64,000 bases of DNA from Wolbachia endosymbiont of Ctenocephalides felis wCfeJ (GTDB lineage: Bacteria; Pseudomonadota; Alphaproteobacteria; Rickettsiales; Anaplasmataceae). The notes beneath the pieces are model-generated. The model made no database searches. It was given only the letters and a program-made list of their open reading frames with translations, and was not told the DNA's origin. The stretch covers positions 372,001 through 436,000 of the forward strand of contig NZ_CP051157.1 of NCBI RefSeq assembly GCF_012277315.1, in the 5' to 3' direction. This document shows, piece after piece, positions 8,258 through 17,681 of the stretch; the stretch's first letter is position 1; each line of letters opens with the position of its first letter. A program made the position numbers and the translations under genes.

Positions 8258-8911
8258 TTAAAAATCAAAGTCGGCATAATGTTTAGGAGGGGTTAAACCA
8301 AGAACTCTCTCCAATAACATATCACGAAAGCAAGGTCTAGATTTAACAATAGAGTACCATTCTCTCAAAGTTTTACTTTTTTCCCATGGAAAACTATTTA
8401 CGTAGTCCATCACAGAAACATGTGAAGCCAAGGTAATGTCAGCTAAAGTAAACTTATCAGTTGCAAGCCAGACATTTTTGCTAATTAAGTATTCAATGTA
8501 TTCCAGATGGCAAGACAGGTTATTCCTAGCTGCATGAAGAAATCTAGAGTCAGGACTGCGGTTGACAATCACTTTCTCATTTATGATATATTTAGTCACT
8601 TCATTATAAAATTTATTGTCAAACCAGTTAATTAAAGCTCGTATTTTAGATTTAACAGCAGTAGAAAAATCCAGCAGTTTAATATCGCTGTTGTAAGTTT
8701 CTTCTATATATTCACAAATAGCATTGCTGTCTGCTATAACAAAATTATTATCCACAAGTACTGGTACCTGTCCTATTGGATTAATCTTCATAAATTCATC
8801 GCGCTTCTCCCATGGATTTTCGTATACTAAATCACAACTCAACTTTTTTTCCTTGAGAAGAGCTCTAACTTTTCGTGAAAATGGACACAAAGGGAAGTGA
8901 TACAAAATCAT
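8258..8911 (-). CDS. glutathione S-transferase family protein
   Basis: This 217-residue protein has an N-terminal thioredoxin-like domain (residues 1-75) with LCPFSRKVRALLKEK and the cis-proline and glutathione-binding elements in IGQVPVLVDNNF and IADSNAICEYIEE, followed by an all-helical C-terminal domain with the N-capping motif region FTLADITLASHV. That is a canonical GST layout. Related bacterial proteins act in glutathione conjugation or, like SspA, bind RNA polymerase; which applies here cannot be told. A Cys near the N-terminus replaces the Tyr or Ser of classical GSTs. Confidence 0.9.
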   Translation of the reverse strand: MILYHFPLCPFSRKVRALLKEKKLSCDLVYENPWEKRDEFMKINPIGQVPVLVDNNFVIADSNAICEYIEETYNSDIKLLDFSTAVKSKIRALINWFDNKFYNEVTKYIINEKVIVNRSPDSRFLHAARNNLSCHLEYIEYLISKNVWLATDKFTLADITLASHVSVMDYVNSFPWEKSKTLREWYSIVKSRPCFRDMLLERVLGLTPPKHYADFDF

Positions 8912-9107
8912 AAACTCCCTCCTTTGTCATTATGACACTTATAGGCTCTCATTCCAGCACATATCAACATCCTTTTTTTCTGGATCCCATCTGGCACAGA
9001 AGAGTATTTTAGGTAACAACGACTTATTTCAAAGTAGTGTTGCAAGAGGTCTAACATACAAATTGTAAAACTAATATAGAATATACCTTGCCAAATAAAA
9101 AAAAAAG

Positions 9108-9113
9108 TATAAT
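9108..9113 (+). promoter_or_regulatory. -10 element of the SRP RNA gene
   Basis: A perfect TATAAT at 9108-9113 places the start at about 9120, just before the RNA stem at 9122. A TTGCCA at 9088-9093 is too close (14-base spacing) to be a convincing -35, so only the -10 is called. Confidence 0.55.
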
Positions 9114-9121
9114 ATTTTATA

Positions 9122-9202
9122 GGGTATGCAGGCAAAAACTCTGTAACTTGGTCAGGTCAGAAATGAAGCAGCCACACCAGGATCTTTTTGGGTTGCATAC
9201 CT
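9122..9202 (+). ncRNA. ffs: signal recognition particle RNA (4.5S, small bacterial type)
   Basis: The RNA scaffold of the SRP, which with Ffh targets nascent membrane proteins. The conserved domain IV core is seen as GGTCAGGTCAGAAATGAAGC (9150-9169) with a GAAA tetraloop closed by TCA/TGA, followed by AGCCACACCAGG. The ends pair: GGTATGCA (9123-9130) with TGCATACC (9194-9201). The length of about 80 bases fits the short bacterial form. The reading frame of dnaX is open back to a TTG inside this gene, but its true start is downstream. Confidence 0.95.
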
Positions 9203-9229
9203 ACTTCATTGTCTGTTTTATTAGAAGCT

Positions 9230-10714
9230 ATGAATATAACATTAAAATATCGTCCTAGCAGCTTCAAAGATTTGGTAGGTCAAGATGTATTAGTGCGTAT
9301 ATTAGAAAATGCCTTTGCGCTTAACAAAATTCCACAATCTATACTTCTTTCTGGTAGTAGTGGAATTGGTAAAACTACGACAGCAAGAATAATAGCCCTA
9401 TGTTTAAATTGTTCTTTAGGACCAATTTTTGAACCTTGTGGATCATGTGAAAATTGTCTGGCAATAAAAAACTCAAGTCATCCCGATGTGATTGAAATTG
9501 ATGCGGCAAGTCATACTAGCGTTGAAGATATCAAGGTAATATTAGGAGATATTTGTTACTCACCTATAAGTTCTAAATTTAAAGTTTACATTATAGATGA
9601 AGTACACATGTTATCCAGCAGCGCATTTAATGCATTACTTAAGACCCTAGAAGAACCACCATCCAGCGTAAGGTTTATCTTGGCAACCACAGAAATAAAA
9701 AAGATACCAATAACTATCATTGCACGTTGTCAAAGATTTGATTTGTACAACATTCCTGCAGCTAAAATAGTAGAGCGCTTGAATGACGTTGCACAAAAAG
9801 AAAATTATCTCATCGAAAGTGGAGCATCAGAATTAATTGCACACCACTGTGGCAATTCCATGCGCAATGCCTTATTTTTGATGAACCAAGCAGTGTTATA
9901 TAGTAAAAATGGTACAATATCCATCAAGAGCGTTATAGAAATACTTGGCCTAGTGGATAAAGATATTGTATTTGATCTACTAGAAGCAACACTGAATGGT
10001 GATTTGCAGAAAGCTCTATCAGTATTCGACAAAGCAGCAAATACAGCAAACCCTATTAGTATCTTCGAGGGTTTATTACAAACAATCCAATTAATATGCC
10101 GTTATTTGATTACAAAAGAAATTGATAGTTCGGTAACAGAATGCGAGAAGAACAGAATACAAGACTTAGGTACAAAAAAGTCTTTAATATTTTTCTCAAG
10201 GATGTGGAAAGTGTTGCTCAAGGGCATTCAAGATATAAAAGCTTCAACATGTAATGATATTGCTGCTGAAATGATGTTAATCAGCCTATGTTATCTCTCT
10301 GATTTACCTTCTCCCGAGCAGGTAGTCAAAAAAGTTCTTGCACAGAATACACAGCAAAGGAGTACACATAACATAGAGAGTGCACAGCACAAAAATTACG
10401 ATTTCGATAAAATTTTGCAACTATTACGACAGAACAACCAAATTTATCTTTACAAACAGCTATGTAGTAATCTACAATTAGTAAGCTGCAAACCTGGATA
10501 TTTAAAATTAAAAGCTGTATCTCAGTTGGGTGGTAACTTTTGTAATGATTTAAAAAATTACTTGCATCAAGTAACTCAGCAAGAATGGGTGATTACAGTT
10601 GATACATGCTATATAAACAGGGAAGTGAGCAACTTAAATTATGCACCTGAGGTTAAGGATGTACTTGATACGTTTAAAGGTGCAAAGGTAGTTAATATAG
10701 AGAATAAGGAGTAA
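9230..10714 (+). CDS. dnaX: DNA polymerase III subunit gamma/tau
   Basis: DnaX is the motor of the clamp loader. From ATG 9230 (MNITLKYRPSSFKDLVGQ) it has 494 residues. It shows the Walker A motif GSSGIGKTT (about residues 42-50), the four-cysteine zinc module CLNC...CGSCENC (about 58-76), the Walker B IIDEVHML, and sensor 1 in FILATTEIKKIP. The frame continues upstream to a TTG at 9188, but that lies inside the SRP RNA gene. At 494 residues it is closer to a gamma-sized protein than to full tau; the C-terminal domain is short. It is followed by ybaB three bases later, a common bacterial pair. Confidence 0.95.
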   Translation: MNITLKYRPSSFKDLVGQDVLVRILENAFALNKIPQSILLSGSSGIGKTTTARIIALCLNCSLGPIFEPCGSCENCLAIKNSSHPDVIEIDAASHTSVEDIKVILGDICYSPISSKFKVYIIDEVHMLSSSAFNALLKTLEEPPSSVRFILATTEIKKIPITIIARCQRFDLYNIPAAKIVERLNDVAQKENYLIESGASELIAHHCGNSMRNALFLMNQAVLYSKNGTISIKSVIEILGLVDKDIVFDLLEATLNGDLQKALSVFDKAANTANPISIFEGLLQTIQLICRYLITKEIDSSVTECEKNRIQDLGTKKSLIFFSRMWKVLLKGIQDIKASTCNDIAAEMMLISLCYLSDLPSPEQVVKKVLAQNTQQRSTHNIESAQHKNYDFDKILQLLRQNNQIYLYKQLCSNLQLVSCKPGYLKLKAVSQLGGNFCNDLKNYLHQVTQQEWVITVDTCYINREVSNLNYAPEVKDVLDTFKGAKVVNIENKE

Positions 10715-10717
10715 GTT

Positions 10718-11050
10718 GTGGATTTTAGTCAAATAATGAAGCAAGCACAAGAGATGCAAAAAAAGCTTGCAGAAGCTCAAGAAAAATACATTGGAAAAGA
10801 GTTCCAAGGCATCTCTGGTGGTGGTAAAGTTTCTGTGTTGGTAGAAATTATAAAAATAGGTAGTTACAAAGTCAAAAAGGTAAACATAGACTTAGAACTT
10901 ATGAGAAATGAGGAAAAAGATATAGTAGAAGACTTAGTAACAGCGGCGTTTAATGATGCTATTAAAAAAGCAGAGGAGGATATGGCAAATGCAACCTCTG
11001 GTCTTGCAGGTATGATGGGTCTGCCGCCTGGGTTTAAGCTTCCCTTTTAA
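10718..11050 (+). CDS. ybaB: YbaB/EbfC nucleoid-associated protein
   Basis: A small DNA-binding protein of 110 residues that helps shape the nucleoid. It opens with the helical MDFSQIMKQAQEMQKKLAEA and contains the family core ISGGGKVSVLVEI and VEDLVTAAFNDAIKKAEE, ending with MMGLPPGFKLPF. The start codon is GTG at 10718, supported by an AGGAG at 10707-10711 with 6-base spacing. It lies three bases after dnaX, as in many bacteria. Confidence 0.93.
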   Translation: MDFSQIMKQAQEMQKKLAEAQEKYIGKEFQGISGGGKVSVLVEIIKIGSYKVKKVNIDLELMRNEEKDIVEDLVTAAFNDAIKKAEEDMANATSGLAGMMGLPPGFKLPF

Positions 11051-11376
11051 GTTTTTCTATATTGTTAATTAGGTTTTTGATGCTTTTGGCACTAGCGTTA
11101 TTTTAATAAGCACACCTAAAAATAGTCAAAGACGAAAGAAACCGTGGCATTGAAGGTGACACGCAAAGAGTAAAGCAATGCTGGAATTAGTAAGGGAATA
11201 TCAAGAATCAAGTCAAAAGTCACATAATTTCATTTTCATTAATAAAATCCCTACCTTTTCCCTAAAAATTAGTTTAAATGTCAAATATTTTATGTTATTA
11301 AGTTAGTACTTGACTTAACTTTAGTTTTTACTTAAATTGCTAAAGTGGAATTTTAATTTTTTTAACGAGGGCAATT
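11051..11376. other. intergenic region upstream of wsp
   Basis: Between ybaB and wsp there are 326 bases with no gene I can support. The last 70 bases hold the wsp promoter and ribosome binding site; the rest is AT-rich and contains no clear hairpin or repeat. Confidence 0.6.
11310..11338 (+). promoter_or_regulatory. wsp promoter
   Basis: TTGACT (11310-11315) and TAAATT (11333-11338) are separated by 17 bases, a good sigma70 arrangement for a gene known to be highly expressed. A GAGGG at 11367-11371 lies five bases before the ATG as ribosome binding site. Confidence 0.7.
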
Positions 11377-12102
11377 ATGCATTATAAAAAGTTTTTTTCG
11401 GCAACTGCTTTAGCGACGTTGCTAAGTTTATCAAACGCTGCTTTTTCAGATCCTGTTGGTCCAATAGCTGATGAAGAAACTAGCTACTACATTCGCCTGC
11501 AGTACAACGGTGAATTTTTACCTTTCAAAACAAAAATTGATGCTATTCAATATCAAGATAGTGCTAATAAAGCTTTTGATCCTTACAAGGCTTCTTTTAT
11601 GGCTGGTGGTGCTGCTTTTGGTTATAAAATGGATGACATCAGAGTGGATGTTGAGGGACTTTACTCGCAGCTCAAAAAAAACGAAATCTCAGGTACAGCA
11701 AAAGCTGGCAATACAGCGATTGCAGATGATTTATCAGTAATGTCAGGGCTAGTTAATGTGTATTACGACGTAGCAATTGAGGACATGCCTATCACCCCAT
11801 ACGTTGGTGTCGGTGTTGGTGCAGCATATCTCAGCAATCCTTTGAAGAGTCCTGTGGGGGATCAAAAACATGGATTTGGTTTTGCTTATCAAGCAAAAGC
11901 TGGTATCAGTTATGACGTAACTCCAGAAATCAAACTCTTTGCTGGAGCCCGTTATTTTGGTTCTTATGGCGCTAACTTTGATGGAGAAAAACAAGATCCT
12001 GCACATTCTGACGATGCAACCAAAAAGGTTACTGATAAAGGCGCATATAAAGTTCTTTACAGTACTGTTGGTGCAGAAGCTGGAGTAACGTTTAATTTCT
12101 AA
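11377..12102 (+). CDS. wsp: Wolbachia surface protein
   Basis: WSP is the major outer-membrane beta-barrel protein of Wolbachia and the standard typing marker. The 241-residue protein opens with the family signal peptide MHYKKFFSATALATLLSLSN ending near residue 24, then DPVGP. Conserved barrel segments include SFMAGGAAFGYKMDDIRVDV, NVYYDVAIEDMPITPYVGVG and YSTVGAEAGVTFNF with a terminal Phe. Between them are four variable stretches, around residues 43-60, 90-115, 140-155 and 190-212, with charged inserts such as DGEKQDPAHSDDATKK, which are expected to be surface loops. It has its own promoter. Confidence 0.98.
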   Translation: MHYKKFFSATALATLLSLSNAAFSDPVGPIADEETSYYIRLQYNGEFLPFKTKIDAIQYQDSANKAFDPYKASFMAGGAAFGYKMDDIRVDVEGLYSQLKKNEISGTAKAGNTAIADDLSVMSGLVNVYYDVAIEDMPITPYVGVGVGAAYLSNPLKSPVGDQKHGFGFAYQAKAGISYDVTPEIKLFAGARYFGSYGANFDGEKQDPAHSDDATKKVTDKGAYKVLYSTVGAEAGVTFNF

Positions 12103-12127
12103 TCTATTTCGCAGCTCTTCTTGTTAT

Positions 12128-12164
12128 GTCCCAGTCTTATCTTTCAGGTAACTGGTGCTGGGAC
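12128..12164 (+). terminator. hairpin after wsp
   Basis: GTCCCAG (12128-12134) and CTGGGAC (12158-12164) form a perfect 7-base-pair stem 25 bases after the wsp stop, followed by an A-rich rather than T-rich run. It may end the wsp transcript or stabilise its 3' end; the missing U tract leaves this open. It could also be the remains of a palindromic repeat. Confidence 0.4.
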
Positions 12165-12182
12165 CTAGAAAAAAAGAAATGT

Positions 12183-12209
12183 GGATTCCAGTGTTTCTAT
12201 GCACTGGAA
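12183..12209. repeat. palindromic repeat remnant
   Basis: ATTCCAGTG and CACTGGAAT form a perfect 9-base palindrome around a short loop. The same arms occur in the repeat islands at 19190, 26640 and 58190. The remaining sequence to rpoH has no gene. Confidence 0.65.
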
Positions 12210-12386
12210 TAACATCGTTTGTTATAGGCTGTTTAGTTTATGCAGTATGATTGGTGTTCACAATTGAAGCCTACAAGGTTTTCAATCAGGTGAAAAACAA
12301 TAAACTGCACTTTTTTTCAAGCAAAAACTTGAATTTTTACTTGAAAATCAGTATATTATATGCATGAAGTTTTAATTTAAGTTGTT

Positions 12387-13280
12387 ATGTTGATTCCAAC
12401 AGCAAGTTTATGTATTAATCGCAGCACTAATCTCACACAGTATATTGCTGAAGTGCGAAGGTTTCCTATGCTTTCCCAAGAAGAAGAAATATATCTAGCA
12501 AAAAATTGGCAACAATATCAGGATATTTCTTCTGCTCACAGGTTAATTACCAGCCATTTAAATTTGGTAGTGAAAATTGCAATGAAGTTCAAAAACTATG
12601 GATTGTTGCTTATGGACCTAATTATGGAAGGAAATATGGGTTTAATGCATGCAGTGAAAAAGTTTAATCCTGATTTAGGGTTTCGCTTTTCAACTTATGC
12701 GGTTTGGTGGATTGAAGCTTCAATAAAAGACTTTATATTGAAATCTTGGTCGTTTGTGAAAATAGGTACAACACAAGCACAAAGAAAGTTATTTTTTAGT
12801 TTGCGTAAAATAAAAAAAAGGATTTTACAATATACAAACAGAGAGACCTTAAGTAATGAAGAAATAAAAGCAATATCTAATGAACTTTCTGTATCCGAAG
12901 GAGACGTTGTACAGATGAATTATCGTCTTACTTGTAAGGATCAGTCACTCAATAATTGCATAAAGATAGGTGATGATTCTAAAAAGGAGCTACAAGATAT
13001 GATTCCTTGTAACTCAGTTAGCCAAGAAATAACCTATCAGAGTCATGAAGAGAAAGAATTAAAAGAAACAATTTTGAATAATGCACTAGCAAACCTTAAT
13101 GAAAGGTCGAGAGATATTTTTATCAGCAGATATTTATCTGAAAATACTAAAACTCTAGACGAGCTGAGTAAAAAGTATAGTATTTCAAGAGAAAGGATAA
13201 GGCAGCTGGCTGAACAAGCGATGAGTAAGGTGAAACAACATATACAATCAGAAAGTTCAAAACTTGGTTTACATGCGTAG
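12387..13280 (+). CDS. rpoH: RNA polymerase sigma factor RpoH (sigma32)
   Basis: The heat-shock sigma factor directs RNA polymerase to chaperone and protease genes. The 297-residue protein has sigma region 2 with FNPDLGFRFSTYAVWWIEAS, then the RpoH-specific element TTQAQRKLFFSLRKIKK, and region 4 with a helix-turn-helix in KYSISRERIRQLAEQAMSKV near the C-terminus. In Wolbachia few sigma factors remain, so this is likely the main alternative one. It overlaps the next gene by 8 bases. Confidence 0.95.
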   Translation: MLIPTASLCINRSTNLTQYIAEVRRFPMLSQEEEIYLAKNWQQYQDISSAHRLITSHLNLVVKIAMKFKNYGLLLMDLIMEGNMGLMHAVKKFNPDLGFRFSTYAVWWIEASIKDFILKSWSFVKIGTTQAQRKLFFSLRKIKKRILQYTNRETLSNEEIKAISNELSVSEGDVVQMNYRLTCKDQSLNNCIKIGDDSKKELQDMIPCNSVSQEITYQSHEEKELKETILNNALANLNERSRDIFISRYLSENTKTLDELSKKYSISRERIRQLAEQAMSKVKQHIQSESSKLGLHA

Positions 13281-13770
13281 TTTTTTTATATTTTTAACAC
13301 TATTTTCAATAGGTGCTCTGGCATCAGTTAGTGATGTGCAGTTAAAGGAAAAATATAAAGATTGGCTCGTGTACACCGCATTAGAAGATGGAGAAAAAGT
13401 GTGTTACATCGTATCTTATCCTAAGAAGAAAAGCGAGCATTATACAACCACTCGTAAGCCGTATGTGATGGTTAGTTATGTTGACAAAAAAGCAGATGAG
13501 ATAAGCGTCACTTCTGGCTTTCAGTATGACAAGGAGCCTGTCGTTCTCAATATTGACAAAAAAGTCAAATATAAATTGTCTATAACACAGGGAAATCTTG
13601 CATGGGCAGAGCATACAAAAACAGATCAAGAGCTAGTTCTCAAGATGAAGCAAGGATTATCAATGGTGGTTAATGGTAAAATAAAAGCAACAACTGTTGA
13701 TGACACTTATTCTCTACTTGGCTTCCAAAAAGCGTATCAAAAAATGCATGACTTGTGCCACACGAAGTAA
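13273..13770 (+). CDS. invasion-associated locus B (IalB) family periplasmic protein
   Basis: This 165-residue protein starts at ATG 13273 with a clear signal peptide (MRSFFIFLTLFSIGALAS). The mature part matches the IalB family layout: KYKDWLVYTALEDGEKVCYI, with the tryptophan and first cysteine, then YVMVSYVDKKADEISVTSGF and a C-terminal cysteine. IalB was named from Bartonella, where it affects erythrocyte invasion; in other alphaproteobacteria the function is unclear. It overlaps the end of rpoH by 8 bases, so it is probably co-expressed with the heat-shock sigma factor. Confidence 0.82.
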   Translation: MRSFFIFLTLFSIGALASVSDVQLKEKYKDWLVYTALEDGEKVCYIVSYPKKKSEHYTTTRKPYVMVSYVDKKADEISVTSGFQYDKEPVVLNIDKKVKYKLSITQGNLAWAEHTKTDQELVLKMKQGLSMVVNGKIKATTVDDTYSLLGFQKAYQKMHDLCHTK

Positions 13771-13786
13771 ACTATATTTATTTAAC

Positions 13787-15028
13787 TCACGCGAACAAAG
13801 ATTGATGAATGTTTTCTATTATATTGCCACGAGCAATTATTTTTTCTGCACCTGTGTCCATATCTTTGACCTTTAAGGTTTTGCTGCTCAGTTCTTCATC
13901 ACCAAAAATAAGCGCAACTTTAGCATCCGCTTGATTTGCTTTTTTCATTCGGGTTTTGAGAGTTCCGCTATACTCATAGATTACATATAAACCATTTCTG
14001 CGCAGCTCATTTGCAAGTGTCAGAGCATGCTCTTCAGCCTTTTTGCCAATAGGAATTAGACAAACAGCTCTTTCCTCTTTTACGAAATAGTTGGTCAGTT
14101 CCATTATGCGCTCAATACCTCCTGCAAACCCTATTGCCGGAGTATGCTTCCCACCTACTGAAGATACTAGATTATCATATCTTCCTCCTGCAAAAACTGC
14201 TCCTTGGCTACCCAAATCTTCCGTGACGAATTCAAACACTGTGTGGCAATAATAATCTAAACCTCGGACCAATTTATCGTTTACAGTATAAGGTATATCA
14301 AGAATTGTTAATCCATTTAGTATTTGCTCAAAGAAACTCAAGGACTCTTTTGTATAATAGTCACTGATTTTAGGTGCACCAGAGATTATTTCTTTATCTG
14401 TCTTGTCCTTGGAATCTAATATTCTGAGTGGGTTCTTAATCAATCGATTTTGGCTATCTTCTGATAGGTCGTTTTGAAACTTTTTAAAATATGATATTAA
14501 GGCTTTTCTATACTTACCTATTGTTTCACCATCGCCCAAAGAATTAATTTCCAGCCTTACATTTTTATCGATACCAAATTCAGTTAATAGATGCTGAGCA
14601 AGTGTAATCAATTCAATATCGGCTTTTGGATCTTCTATGCCGAAAGCTTCAAAATTTATCTGATGAAATTGCCTTTGCCTCCCCTTTTGCGGTCTTTCAT
14701 AGCGAAATGCAGGTCCTGTCGAGAATAATTTTATTGGTGTTTGCAGTTTTTTTTCAATCAAAAGCCTGACGACCGCTGCGGTGAACTCAGGACGTAAAGT
14801 TATGCTCTTGCCCCCTTTATCATTAAAGGTATACATCTCTTTATTGATGATATCTGAACTATCACCTAAAGTTTTTGTGAAGACTTCTGTATATTCAAAT
14901 ATTGGAGTTTCAACAGGCAAAAAACCATATAAACTTGAAATTTCACTTGCTGTTTGTTGAACATATTTAAACCTATACCATTCATCAAATAGGAGATCTT
15001 TTGTTCCTCTAACCGTTTGATTAGTCAT
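13787..15028 (-). CDS. hisS: histidyl-tRNA synthetase
   Basis: HisRS charges tRNA-His. From ATG 15028 ([17 protein letters not shown]) it has 413 residues. Class II motif 2 is visible as [20 protein letters not shown], the histidine-binding signatures as [15 protein letters not shown] and GGRYDNLV, and motif 3 as [15 protein letters not shown]; the C-terminal anticodon-binding domain follows. The longer open frame up to 15127 lies inside the nfu gene and is not used. Its ATG overlaps the nfu stop by 4 bases, giving translational coupling. Confidence 0.96.
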   Translation of the reverse strand: MTNQTVRGTKDLLFDEWYRFKYVQQTASEISSLYGFLPVETPIFEYTEVFTKTLGDSSDIINKEMYTFNDKGGKSITLRPEFTAAVVRLLIEKKLQTPIKLFSTGPAFRYERPQKGRQRQFHQINFEAFGIEDPKADIELITLAQHLLTEFGIDKNVRLEINSLGDGETIGKYRKALISYFKKFQNDLSEDSQNRLIKNPLRILDSKDKTDKEIISGAPKISDYYTKESLSFFEQILNGLTILDIPYTVNDKLVRGLDYYCHTVFEFVTEDLGSQGAVFAGGRYDNLVSSVGGKHTPAIGFAGGIERIMELTNYFVKEERAVCLIPIGKKAEEHALTLANELRRNGLYVIYEYSGTLKTRMKKANQADAKVALIFGDEELSSKTLKVKDMDTGAEKIIARGNIIENIHQSLFA

Positions 15029-15597
15029 ATTATAGTTTCTATACCTGAAATTTCTGGTATATGATAACACAGCATGTTTTGCACTCCTTGCTTGAGAGTA
15101 ATTGCAGCACTTGGACATCCAGAACAAGCTCCTTGCAGCTCAACGTAAACTATTCCGTCTTTATAGCCACGAAATTTGATATCACCACCATCTTGAGCAA
15201 CTGCAGGTTTAATATAGCTTTCCATCAACTCTTTTATCCTGTTTACAATTTCTATATCACTTTCATCAAAAAATTCTTCTTCTAGTATATTATTATCATT
15301 CACCCCTTCCTTATCAAGTGCTTTCCCACCAGAAGTAAAGTGATCCATAATTGTAGTTAAAATTTCCACTTTTAATATGTCCCATTTAATTTCATCTAAT
15401 TTGGTTACTGAAATAAAATCATGACCAAAAAATACTCTAATAACATGCTCTATTTGAAAAAGATTTGCTGCTAGTTTAGAATTTTTTATTTCATCCGCAT
15501 TTGAAAAATCAGCCGTTTCTCCTTCGTTTAAAATTGCAAACCCAGGAAGAAATTTTAGCGTGTTTGGGTTTGGTGTTTCTTCAATTTGAATGAACAT
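15025..15597 (-). CDS. NifU/Nfu-type iron-sulfur cluster carrier
   Basis: Nfu proteins pass 4Fe-4S clusters to target enzymes. From ATG 15597 ([19 protein letters not shown]) it has 190 residues. The N-terminal Nfu_N domain (about 1-85) is the type found in alphaproteobacteria and mitochondria. The C-terminal NifU domain carries the cluster-binding CSGCP (C158 and C161) within QDGGDIKF...GACSGCPSA. Four codons upstream is another ATG, but the family usually begins at MFIQ. Cluster clients in this window include nth. Confidence 0.92.
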   Translation of the reverse strand: MFIQIEETPNPNTLKFLPGFAILNEGETADFSNADEIKNSKLAANLFQIEHVIRVFFGHDFISVTKLDEIKWDILKVEILTTIMDHFTSGGKALDKEGVNDNNILEEEFFDESDIEIVNRIKELMESYIKPAVAQDGGDIKFRGYKDGIVYVELQGACSGCPSAAITLKQGVQNMLCYHIPEISGIETII

Positions 15598-15658
15598 GTT
15601 GTTTACCATGACGACTATAATTGTTACTATTTAATCACAAAATGATAAAAAAATATAC

Positions 15659-16021
15659 ATGTCATTCATCTTTTTTCTTTTTTTAATATCCATAGTAATT
15701 ACATTTGTTCTGCCTAGCATTGTTGTATTTTTTCTTTTCCTAACAAAAAAAAATAACATAAGCTTCATGGTGAATTCTATATTAAGTAAGTTTTTGAACG
15801 AACTAAATGGTAGTAAAAGTCATGCTAAAAATTACACCGGTGATAATGTGTCCACAGATGAGGCACTGAAAATATTGGGGCTAAATCCTGAAGCAAGCAA
15901 AAATGAAATCAATAAAGCATATCAAAATTTAATGAAGTTAGTTCACCCAGATAAAGGAGGCTCAGAATATTTTGCACAAAAGTTAAATGCAGCACGTGAT
16001 AGGTTGCTGAGGAAACAATAA
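15659..16021 (+). CDS. membrane-anchored J-domain protein (TIM14/PAM18-like)
   Basis: A 120-residue protein with one N-terminal membrane helix (residues 2-29) and a C-terminal J domain (about 64-119) with H96-P97-D98, the motif that activates Hsp70 ATPase. The order and size match mitochondrial Pam18/TIM14 and the alphaproteobacterial proteins related to it. It would recruit DnaK to the inner membrane. It is divergent from nfu, with only about 60 bases between them. Confidence 0.85.
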   Translation: MSFIFFLFLISIVITFVLPSIVVFFLFLTKKNNISFMVNSILSKFLNELNGSKSHAKNYTGDNVSTDEALKILGLNPEASKNEINKAYQNLMKLVHPDKGGSEYFAQKLNAARDRLLRKQ

Positions 16022-16124
16022 CTAACCCAAGTAAACATGTTATTTAACTCGTAAAATTATTATTGACCTGTAGACAACAACCTCTAATACCGACGACATA
16101 ACATAGAAAAACGTTTTATACCGA

Positions 16125-17510
16125 TTACTTACCAATTGGATAATCACCAGTGAAACAAGCATCGCAGTATTGCGGTGCTATATTATTGCGTTTCTCTTTC
16201 TTAACAGCCCGATATAGCCCATCAATACTTAGGAAGGTCAAACTATTCACTCCTATACTTACCTTTATTTCCTCTATAGATTGATTTGCAGCAATTAAAT
16301 CCTTGCGCTCTGGTGTGTCGATTCCATAAAAGCAAGAGTATTTAATTGGTGGACTTGAAATTTTTAAGTGAATTTCTCTTACTCCTGCATCTTTTAACAT
16401 AACTATTATGCTTCTGAGTGTACTGCCACGTACTATACTGTCATCTATTAAAACTATGTTTTTACCCTTTAGAATGTGCTTATTAGCGTTGAATTTTAAC
16501 TTTATTCTGACTTTACGCACTTCAGCAGTTGGTTGTATAAAAGTTCTTCCTATATAATGATTACGAATTATTCCCAGCTCCATAGGTAACCCTGAATGCT
16601 TTGCATATCCAATGGCTGCAGGTATTCCAGAATCAGGTATTGGTACAATCATATCCACATTGTTTTTTGGTGGACTCTCCTCTGCGAGCGTTTTCCCTAT
16701 TTCTTTTCTCATATCATATATAGACCTGCCTTCCATTATGCTATCTGGTCTTGAGAAATAAACGTATTCAAAAATACAAAAGCTCGGTTTTTGCTGTGCA
16801 AAAAGAAATGCTGAAGTTAGATGGCCATTATGATCAATAGTGACTAATTCGCCTGGTTCTATTTCTCTGATAAACTCTGCATTTACTATATCAAAAGCAC
16901 AAGTCTCAGATGCAAGCACGTAAGAGCCGTTTAACTTTCCTAAAACAAGTGGTCTGATTCCTGCTGGATCACGCACTCCAATAACCATCTCTTGGTTGAT
17001 TGCAACAAAGGAATAAGCGCCTTGTATCTGCTTTAATGAACATATAAAACTCTCTAGAAAGTTATCTTTTGTATTGGTTTCTACTAAACGTACTACCACT
17101 TCTGTATCGATATCCGATTGAAAAACACACCCCTGTTTAATTAACCGCTCGCGTATTGGAAAAATATTAATTAAATTACCATTATGTGCTATAGCAAAAT
17201 CTCCAAACTTACTGCTTTTGCCAAGCATGGGCTGCGCTCCGACCTTACTGCCACTTGTTGAATATCGGACGTGGCCTATTGCATAATCTCCAGGCAAGGA
17301 TTTTTTTATTTCACCTATATCGTCAAGCACACTACTCACTTGACCTTGAAAATGATAAGAATGCAGCTTACCGTTGTTACTCGTTGTTATACCAAAAGAT
17401 TCTTGACCTCTATGCTGCAAAGCATGCAGGCCTAGTATAGAGTCAAAAGCAGCATCTTTATTGCAGCTTATACTAAATACTCCGCATTCTTCATGCATTT
17501 CATCAAGCAT
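16125..17510 (-). CDS. purF: amidophosphoribosyltransferase
   Basis: PurF makes phosphoribosylamine from PRPP and glutamine, the first committed step of purine synthesis. The 461-residue protein begins MLDEMHEE followed by CGVF; the cysteine would become the N-terminal nucleophile after removal of the short propeptide. The glutaminase domain has ALQHRGQESFGI and AIGHVRYSTSG; the phosphoribosyltransferase domain has the PRPP loop IVLIDDSIVRGSTLRSI. Length is normal. It is divergent from guaB across 171 bases. Confidence 0.97.
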   Translation of the reverse strand: MLDEMHEECGVFSISCNKDAAFDSILGLHALQHRGQESFGITTSNNGKLHSYHFQGQVSSVLDDIGEIKKSLPGDYAIGHVRYSTSGSKVGAQPMLGKSSKFGDFAIAHNGNLINIFPIRERLIKQGCVFQSDIDTEVVVRLVETNTKDNFLESFICSLKQIQGAYSFVAINQEMVIGVRDPAGIRPLVLGKLNGSYVLASETCAFDIVNAEFIREIEPGELVTIDHNGHLTSAFLFAQQKPSFCIFEYVYFSRPDSIMEGRSIYDMRKEIGKTLAEESPPKNNVDMIVPIPDSGIPAAIGYAKHSGLPMELGIIRNHYIGRTFIQPTAEVRKVRIKLKFNANKHILKGKNIVLIDDSIVRGSTLRSIIVMLKDAGVREIHLKISSPPIKYSCFYGIDTPERKDLIAANQSIEEIKVSIGVNSLTFLSIDGLYRAVKKEKRNNIAPQYCDACFTGDYPIGK

Positions 17511-17681
17511 AGAAACTATCGAGTAAAGTTTAATTTTACTTTAGCGTAGGTAAAGCACAAGTATTTTATTTCTTTTTAAACTTAGTTTTGTGACAGTAAT
17601 TTTGATGCAGGCATTCAAAGCGAATTTCGCAAAGCTCTATTGCAATTCAATTAATTGATGTATAAGCTTTAAATAAAGCGT

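Noticed and set aside
8908-9135. 75-codon minus-strand frame between the GST gene and dnaX
   Set aside because: It overlaps the SRP RNA promoter and 5' end, has no coding features and no family match that I recognise.
9188-9229. Upstream part of the dnaX frame starting at TTG 9188
   Set aside because: It lies within the 3' part of the SRP RNA gene and adds residues unlike DnaX; the family start MNITLKYRP is at 9230.
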